Assembly: GCA_003586115.2 (NCBI GenBank)
Contig: QVOM02000116.1
Coordinates: 40,448,197 to 40,512,196 of the forward strand
Source: Salvator merianae
Lineage: Eukaryota > Chordata > Lepidosauria > Squamata > Teiidae
Length of the DNA stretch: 64,000 bases
Direction: 5' to 3'
Below, one piece after another: positions 57,736 through 64,000 of the stretch; position 1 is the first letter of the stretch, and the number at the start of each line of letters is the position of its first letter. A program made the position numbers and the translations under genes. The notes under the pieces were generated by a model that saw nothing but the letters and a program-made list of their open reading frames with translations, was not told the origin of the DNA and made no database searches.

Positions 57736-59009
57736 AATAGCTTAGGGCCACCCTAAATATTCCTCATCTCCATACACATCTTTTTTTTAACACAGTTATT
57801 TACCATCTAATAGAGTTCACACTTGAAAACGCATCTTCCCTTGTTGAAATGTACTACCTTCCTTTCACCTTCTCTTTACATGGATTTGTTTATTCTGCTT
57901 TTGTGAATACTTGTTTCATGGACACTCTTCCAAAGAAATGACGGCCCCTTAAAGACAATATTAGCGGCTGAGACTTCTTATCTCACTTCCACACAGAAAT
58001 TATTCATAGCTATAGGAAGATGTAGGATATATATCAGAGTATACAGAATCTGTGTAATCTTTGTTCCATTGTATCTGACTATGGAATGGAGAGATAGAGT
58101 TACGGTGATCTATCACAAAGCCACCTCTCTGATAAGGTATCTTGTCCAGTAAAATCCTAGATTTGGTCTATGCTATGTTAGTGGAATAGTGATATTGTCC
58201 TTAGACGCCCTCAAGTTGAATTTGACTCTTGGTGAATGCATGGACAAATGCTTGCCATTTTGACTTTCCTCTAGGAGTATCTCATAGTTTTTCCAAGGCC
58301 AATCCAGTATCCTCTTTTATCCTACCTACCCATCCCAACTATCCATCCATCATATCCATTGTTTTCTCCTTCTCCTTCTTTCTACCTAGCTCTTCTGGCT
58401 TTACTTGACTGAGAACTGACCAATTTGAGCAGTTTCTTGCTCTTCATGTAAATTTTCATAGCCATCTCCAAATCCATACTTTTAAAGTATCCAGTTTCTT
58501 TATTTCTCTCTCTTTGGCCAGCATTTGTAGCCATACATACAATGGGAAAGACCACTGTTTTAATTATTTTGATCTCTGTTCTCAAGGAAATATCCTTATC
58601 CTTCATGAGCACAGCCAAAAGGTTGACAATCTATTAGCATATAACTCTTTTCAGGAATAGGTCATGACGATCATGCAACTGTTCCTGAAGAGAATTGCAC
58701 ACTAAAATAATTTGTTGCCGAACAACCCTGCATTGGCTACACTAGGAATGATATGCATTGAAGTGGCATGATAGAATTCCCTCTTTGAAGAATTTAAACT
58801 ATCATTATCCCTTGCAAAATGGTTTCAAGACAATACTCAGGTTTTTATGACTTGGTCCTTTCTTGGGCTGTGTCTCCACATCGAGGGGGAGAGGGTGTGA
58901 GGGTGGGCCCCTTGGAAAAAAACACCTCAATACCTGGGGGTATGGATTTGGCTCCTACTAAATTCAACATGGGTCTCATAAGCAAAAAAAAAAAAAAAAA
59001 AGGTTGGGG
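57736..59009. other. unassigned sequence with poly-A and a possible SINE scrap
   Basis: No gene recognised. 58205-58300 ('caagttgaatttgactcttggtgaatgcatgg') weakly resembles the body of the antisense SINEs. A frame at 58382-58618 is rich in Lys and Met but has no motif I can assign. An A-run of about 18 lies at 58984-59001. Confidence 0.4.
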
Positions 59010-59157
59010 AAATTGCTGTTAATGACTATTAGCTCTGATGGCAATTTGACTGCCTCTGGTAAATGGAGGCATTATGCCACTGAAGGCCCACTACTGGGAG
59101 ACTGAACAAGGCAAGCTGTGCACTCATGACCGGCTAGTAGACTTCCACTTGTGGAAC
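59010..59157 (+). repeat. CR1/L3-type LINE 3' UTR, first part of a split copy
   Basis: 'tggcaatttgactgcctctggtaaatggaggcattatgccactgaaggcccactactgggagactgaac…cttccacttgtggaac' aligns with 57510-57680, then breaks at the MITE. Confidence 0.8.
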
Positions 59158-59547
59158 GTAGACCAGTCTACGAGGAGGCCATGCCTTCTATAGAATGCCA
59201 CATCTGCATGACACAAGACATTGGATTGACTTACAGCACAAAAACATCACTGCAGATCACTCCAATGGGAGACTACTTTAAAGCTGTTTCCAAAGCATTC
59301 CGCCATTTCATCAGGCTCCCAGAAACCACCCTGGAAGTGAGGCACTTCTGGGCAGCCAACTAAAACAGCCCCAGCTGGCAACTTTCATTCCCAGCTCTAA
59401 AGTTGGGCTAAGATGGGCTGCCCACAATGCAGACAGCCCTTGGTGTGGGCTGCCATCCACCACTCCAGTTCTGACCCAGATTGTTCACTCCAGGCCAAGG
59501 CTGGCCCATTATTGTGCAGAATAAGGCACACCATGCAGAAATGGCCA
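59158..59547. mobile_element. MITE family D inside CR1
   Basis: The right end TGCAGAAATGGCC is a family D terminus. The interior has 'aatgggagaccac', 'ggcaactttcattcccagctctaaagttgggctaagatggg' and 'gcccattattgtgcagaat'. The left end is mutated. TGTGGAAC on the left and GTGAGAAC on the right may be remnants of one duplicated site. Confidence 0.72.
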
Positions 59548-59620
59548 GTGAGAACAACTGCTAGACTAGGTGGGCCACAGGTCTAATTCAGCAGGGCATT
59601 TCTTACATCTTATGGGGTAT
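59548..59620 (+). repeat. CR1/L3-type LINE 3' UTR, second part
   Basis: 'gagaacaactgctagactaggtgggccacaggtctaattcagcagggcatttcttacatcttatg' continues the copy broken at 59157. Confidence 0.85.
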
Positions 59621-59639
59621 CTGTGGCCTCACCTTTGTT

Positions 59640-59815
59640 TTTGTTATATTATGCAGAATTTGATGTCACTTGTTTTATATCTCTAATTTGTATGTATTTG
59701 TACATGTTATGTTTTGCATTTTCTATGCTATATATAGTTATTATACTATTATATTTTCTAACCTGCCCTGAGAGACTTTTTTGGTACAAGATGGATTCCA
59801 AATAGGTGGAATGAA
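59640..59815 (+). repeat. L2-like LINE 3' tail
   Basis: T-rich 3' UTR ending 'ctaacctgccctgagagac…ggtacaagatggattccaaataggtgg', a worn form of the L2-type tail. Confidence 0.55.
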
Positions 59816-59924
59816 GATCCAAACATAATTTCAACAGCCACCCATATTACTTTTTTTTTTTTAACTCCGGTATCCCATTGTTATTATGACCTTGTCTACC
59901 CTGGGTCACTAGACCAATTCAGGG

Positions 59925-60404
59925 AACTAGGGAGACTGCTCCATCTGCACTATGGAGTGCTAATGGGAGACCATACCTTCCTGTAGATCACTTTGTCCGC
60001 CCAGAATGTGACTTTGGAGCAAGCTATGGCACAAAAATTGCACCGTAGCCCATTCAAAGTGTGGACAGCTTGCAAGTGTTCAATGCAGCAATCTTGCTGG
60101 TATACCAGCCCATAGTCCACATACAGACTGCATACAGGCCATATAATTGAATACCACACCTGGTGCCATTTCACTCAGCATCTGGAAGCAGTGCCAGAAG
60201 TGCCTCAAGTATGAGCATTCAGCCAAAACAAAACAGCCCTGGCCAACAGCTTCAGAGGCTGAGAACTTTCATTCCCAGTCTCCAAAGCTGGACCTTCATG
60301 GGATGATCTTAGCACCCTCTAGTAGCAGGATGGGCCATCATGGGCCAGGTTGCCTGGAGCAGGCTAGCACAGTGTGGGATAGCCTGCACTGTGCAGAAGT
60401 GGCC
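59925..60404. mobile_element. MITE family D
   Basis: The right end is CTGTGCAGAAGTGGCC. It includes 'aacagcttcagaggctgagaactttcattcccag', 'gggccatcatgggccaggttgcctggagcagg' and 'gggatagcctgcactgtgcag'. The left limit is approximate. Non-coding. Confidence 0.65.
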
Positions 60405-61403
60405 TGTGCATCCTGCTGCAATAAATTAGGGATAGCAACTCCAGTTGGAATAGACAGTGATCAAAGTTGATGGCAGTGTTAAGCCAAAAAATTTCAGACA
60501 GTGCCATACTGCAACAAATAATCCAAACAATCCTATATTGCCACAAGGAAAAGAGGGCAGGAATGCTAACCCTTTAATAGTTACAGAAGAAGTAATTTCA
60601 ACAGGTGTAGCTCATAATGCAGTCAGAGCATGTGATAAAATTGCCTCTCATATATGACCATTCAATATGTAGCATTCCTGGCCTCTTTTCCATATGGTAA
60701 CCCTCCTTATGAATCATCATTAACATTTAAATGGACTGATCTCCCATTTGTTCCTATTCCAACCATTTAATCTCTTCTGAAAAATTGATTTTGCCATGGA
60801 TGTAATTTCCACCTGAGTCTGTCTCTGTGTGTCATTTGCTTTCTTGTGAGGTGGTCATATGCAGACTTGGCTTTCCCACTATACTCTCTTTTCAGCCTGT
60901 GTAGTTGGCGGGGGGGGGGCGGGAGAGCACAGCATTGGTTTTATTTTGCTCCACTTGCCATATCTAATGCTTTGAAACTCCTCAAAAGAGAATGGAGACT
61001 GTGGGCTCCTCTGTATATGTAAAATTTCCCTTGTGAATCTTCAGCTGCCTCCACTCTCGGAGAAAAGGCTACCGGGTGAAGTCCAAAGGATGCAACATCT
61101 GGCCATGCAGCCTTTGGGCCTGTGCCCTGTCCCCAAGGGTTACAAAGTGCCCTTGGATGTATTCTTCCCATAGTGCAGGAAGAATGACTCTGGGGGGGCT
61201 TGCTGACATTTTTTACCCACACTGCTGCCCTGTAGATGGATAGTAATGGCAGAGGCAACTGGCCTTCATTGCTGTCCACCTAGCCCTATTAAGGAATGCA
61301 CAGAAAACAGCCAATTTCCATGTCCCTTAAGGGGGCTGAGCAGAAATGTCACATGATTTAGTGGCTGTTTTCACAAAAATCACATGATCATTCACTTTGC
61401 ATC
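60405..61403. other. unassigned sequence
   Basis: No gene recognised. A G-rich stretch lies at 60909-60923. The 112-residue minus-strand frame (60941-61279) has no motif. Confidence 0.4.
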
Positions 61404-61470
61404 ATGCCAGCATGATACAGTGGCTAGAATGCCAGACTCTTGGCTTTAAATCCCCACTCATTCACAAAAG
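61404..61470 (+). repeat. tRNA-derived SINE head fragment
   Basis: 'catgatacagtggctagaatgccagactcttggctttaaatccccactcattca' is the tRNA-like head (A box 'gtggctagaatg', B box degraded to 'ctttaaatccc'). Confidence 0.65.
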
Positions 61471-61479
61471 CTCCTGTTG

Positions 61480-61622
61480 GTCCAGTCTGAAGGGTTAGAT
61501 AAATTCATGAAGGACAGGTGTATCAATATCTTCTAGAATGGATGCCTCGGTACCACCTCCAGGCTGGAAGGACAGGCAGTATACCTCAAGGCCTTTTACA
61601 GGGATATGAGAGCAGGTGAAGT
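61480..61622 (+). repeat. CR1/L3-type LINE 3' end, first part of a split copy
   Basis: 'agggttagataaattcatgaaggacaggtgtatcaatatcttctagaatggatgcc…caggctggaaggacaggcag' aligns with 4430-4560 and is broken after 'agcaggtgaag'. Confidence 0.85.
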
Positions 61623-61957
61623 TTTTGCCAGGCATCCAGCACTCGCAGTGTGGATGGCCAGCCCAACTGCCAGAACAGCAGCCATGCAGCTGTTGCTGTG
61701 GTGATCAGTGATATGGCAAGAGCCACAGCCACACCGCTCCACCCACTCACAGCGATCACATCCAGGTGAGCATGCAAATGATGCTGACTGGGAGCAGTCC
61801 AGCTGCTCCCAGTCAAGCTCTGAGCAACAACTTTGTTGTCCACAGTTAATTGCATCCAGGAGTGGCTGTGGACACTCCCAGATGCTGCAGTGACAGGGCC
61901 GTGTAGATGCATTTTTCCAGTGAGCGTCTAATCACTCACTACAGGTAAGTGAAAACA
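61623..61957. mobile_element. MITE family B inside CR1, left end damaged
   Basis: The right end GTAAGTGAAAACAGGCCC is a family B terminus. Interior blocks 'ccagcactcgcagtgtggatggccagcccaactgcc' and 'ttaattgcatccaggagtggctgtggac' match 790-1170 and 32225-32678. The left inverted repeat is missing, so the duplication cannot be read. Confidence 0.75.
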
Positions 61958-62078
61958 GGCCCTTTGTCTTCTGCTTGAGAATGTCCAGAAGCAATTGGTA
62001 GGCAACTGTATGAGACAAGATGCTGGACTAGAAGGGCTATGGCCTGATCCAGCAGAACTCCTCTTATGTTCTTATGCC
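61958..62078 (+). repeat. CR1/L3-type LINE 3' end, second part
   Basis: 'tttgtcttctgcttgagaatgtccagaagcaattgg…agggctatggcctgatccagcagaactcctc' and the terminal TTATGTTCTTATG resume the CR1 broken at 61622. Confidence 0.88.
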
Positions 62079-63475
62079 CCACAGGATTTCTATATGGAAA
62101 AAAGGAGAAGATTTGCTACTTTGAACACTTTGGGGAAAAAAGCAGAATATAAATGCTGTAAATACCTATTCAGACTATGAGTCTTCATGGCCCAGACCCA
62201 TGTTTCAAGCACCCCATGTCATCAAGGCCTTGTTGGATGGGATTTTGGAAAGGTGTCAAAATAGCTAGTTTACAAAACAGGGTAGGGGTTTTGGGGGAAG
62301 GGATCTTTTAGTAAAAGTTAAAAATGTGTGCTGAAACGAATGCTAACCTAGAAAGGAATAGCCAAATACATTTCTGTAATAAAACCAGAGGATTGTTTAT
62401 TCATTTTCACGCTTATTGATTCACAGCAAGATAATGGGAATGGTACAGCAACTGTCTCTTGGCACAGCTCAGAGGTAGATAACTTTAATAACAATGCAAG
62501 GATCTAGTTTCAAGGAGCAGGGACAAAGGAAAAGATCTGTAACAAGGGAAAAAATAATAATGTCCAAAGGGGGCACTTACAAGTTTGGTTAGCTTAGCAT
62601 GGCACAGAACCAGAAATGCAGCCCAGCACTGAAAAGATGAGCCAAACATTGAACGAAATCAACATTGTTTTTTATGTGCCTTTGGAGATGAATGATCCAA
62701 CGGAGAATCGACCAAAAATTGCCTTCAAAGTGGTTATTCTCACCTCAAAGGCCATTATGATATGTGTCAATCTGGGGAGATAAAAAAGGATCCTGTTTTG
62801 ACTATGCAAAAGAGGAAGGGGAACAGAAAGAGGAAATTCAACACTGTGGTGATAATATCTTGTCTAGAAAAGAAAAGGAGATTTGATTTGATTTCCTAGT
62901 GGGAATTGGAACAACAAAGGAAATTGGGTTCTCACATTTGCATTTTGCTGTTTGTGATTTGGCAACCCAAGTTCATGCCCAGAAAGGGTCAACTTAGTAT
63001 GCAGGTTCTCTTCAAGAAGCATGTTCCAACCTCAGACAAAAATAAATAGCCCTGGGCAATTTCTGTGTTTGTCCCCTGTCAATTCTGGGTAAGATGTGCA
63101 AATGACTGGATTTGATGCTCATCCTCCAAACCCTTACAGATCAGTAATGCTATTCTACTCTTAAAAGGAGTGCTTGAAAACATTTTGTCTAACCTCTGGC
63201 AGGCCTGACTTGCAGTTCATAAGTCTCCCCTTAAGGCAAACACTTATCCTCCAAGCTCATGCAGGTTAGCAGTTTTGATATCAATTTTTCAACAGGCTAC
63301 TTCAATAACATCAATATAAAATGTTATAAACGATAGCTCTTATGCATATGCAGAGTGCAGCTTGCTTTATTTATAATGGGTGGATGAGTGTCTTATGAAG
63401 AACTTAAGATAGTCTTACAGAGTTTTAACCCTGGAACAAAATATCAATAACAATTTGTAAATCTAACTTGAGATT
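62079..63475. other. unassigned sequence
   Basis: No gene recognised. 62080-62165 may hold another retroposon tail ('ctttgaacactttggggaaaaaagcagaatataaatgctg'). The rest is AT-rich and featureless to me. Confidence 0.4.
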
Positions 63476-63840
63476 GGTAATGGAACAATTGGTAGAGTTT
63501 GGCGGTGCCATTTGGGGGTGGCTTCAAATGCTCCTAAGACTAGGAATGAGATTTCCTAGCTTTCAGAGCTCCTGGGGGACATTTTGGCAATGCACCCTGC
63601 TGCACCACTGGGAAGGATCCACCATGGTATACTGGACCACAAAGGCATGCCATCTACATGTCTCATGATCTGGTGTACTACATGCTGGTTGATTTCGATG
63701 TGAAGAGTCTACCAGTAAACCTGATTAGAGTGCCATTTTAGGCACCTAATCTAGTGTAGACTTTGCAGTCAGAATGTGCTTGGAGAGCCAGGGCTTTCCA
63801 TAATCCACAATAGTGTGCAGAAGGGAGGCGTCTAGACCCT
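63476..63840. mobile_element. MITE family C, partial
   Basis: Contains 'gctcctgggggacattttggcaatgcaccctgctgc', 'atctggtgtacta…', 'gtctaccagtaaacctgattag' and 'ctttccataatccacaatagtgtgcagaaggga', all in the order seen in family C copies. Neither end is clean. Confidence 0.55.
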
Positions 63841-64000
63841 GTCATGGGGCAATATCCTATGCGCAGAGAGCCTTTGGTTCAGTCTGTTAAGATAGCATCA
63901 AGCCCTCTGTTTCTTTCTCTTTCTGAAATGAAGGCTGTCATAAAGCTTCTGAAGAGAAGCACATTATGATTCAATAGAACAATAAGGCAGGAATATTTAT
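63841..64000. other. unassigned sequence to the window end
   Basis: Short AT-rich stretch with nothing recognised. Confidence 0.4.

Overview
The window is nuclear DNA of a vertebrate, most likely a squamate reptile and possibly a gecko. This rests on repeat content, because no host gene can be seen. It holds CR1/L3-type LINE 3' ends with the squamate-style tail (…GATCCAGCAGGGC…TTATGTTCTTATG), L2-like tails, a degenerate L1 ORF2, tRNA-derived SINEs ending in a 'gctttgagtcc…gagaaaagcagggtac' tail, and very many short non-autonomous DNA transposons (MITEs). Species assignment is inference.

No convincing protein-coding exon, RNA gene, CRISPR array or prokaryotic signal was found. The longest open frames are short and belong to repeats. 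The longest meaningful one (47460-47948) is the C-terminal end of an L1 ORF2 with an intact Cys/His motif. The DNA is therefore intergenic or deep-intronic.

Layout. 1-616: the 3' part of a CpG-rich hAT-type MITE built from hairpins, cut by the window edge. 625-1691: antisense CR1 reverse-transcriptase relic split by a second MITE. 2500-4700: L2/CR1 tails and MITEs. 6122-6622 and 7669-8145: MITEs. 8642-9549: three hAT MITEs nested in one another, each with recognisable 8-bp target duplications. 10-22 kb: scattered MITEs, SINEs and a 107-nt pyrimidine tract. 23020-24451 and 28853-30291: two long copies of the hairpin MITE in opposite orientation, each carrying a six-core array of ~145-bp palindromic units. 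30-46 kb: mostly unassigned AT-rich sequence with isolated MITEs. 46.6-48.3 kb: L1. 48.9 kb: SINE. 51571-51920: an undisrupted copy of the middle layer of the 9-kb nest. 53.9-60.4 kb: MITEs and CR1 ends. 61.4-62.1 kb: CR1 end split by a MITE. 63.5-63.85 kb: a further MITE.

The most distinctive content is the hairpin-string hAT MITE family and its internal palindromic array (one core in the copy at position 1, six in each of the other two), and the nested insertions whose order can be read from target-site duplications. Everything else is ordinary decayed repeat DNA or sequence in which nothing could be recognised.
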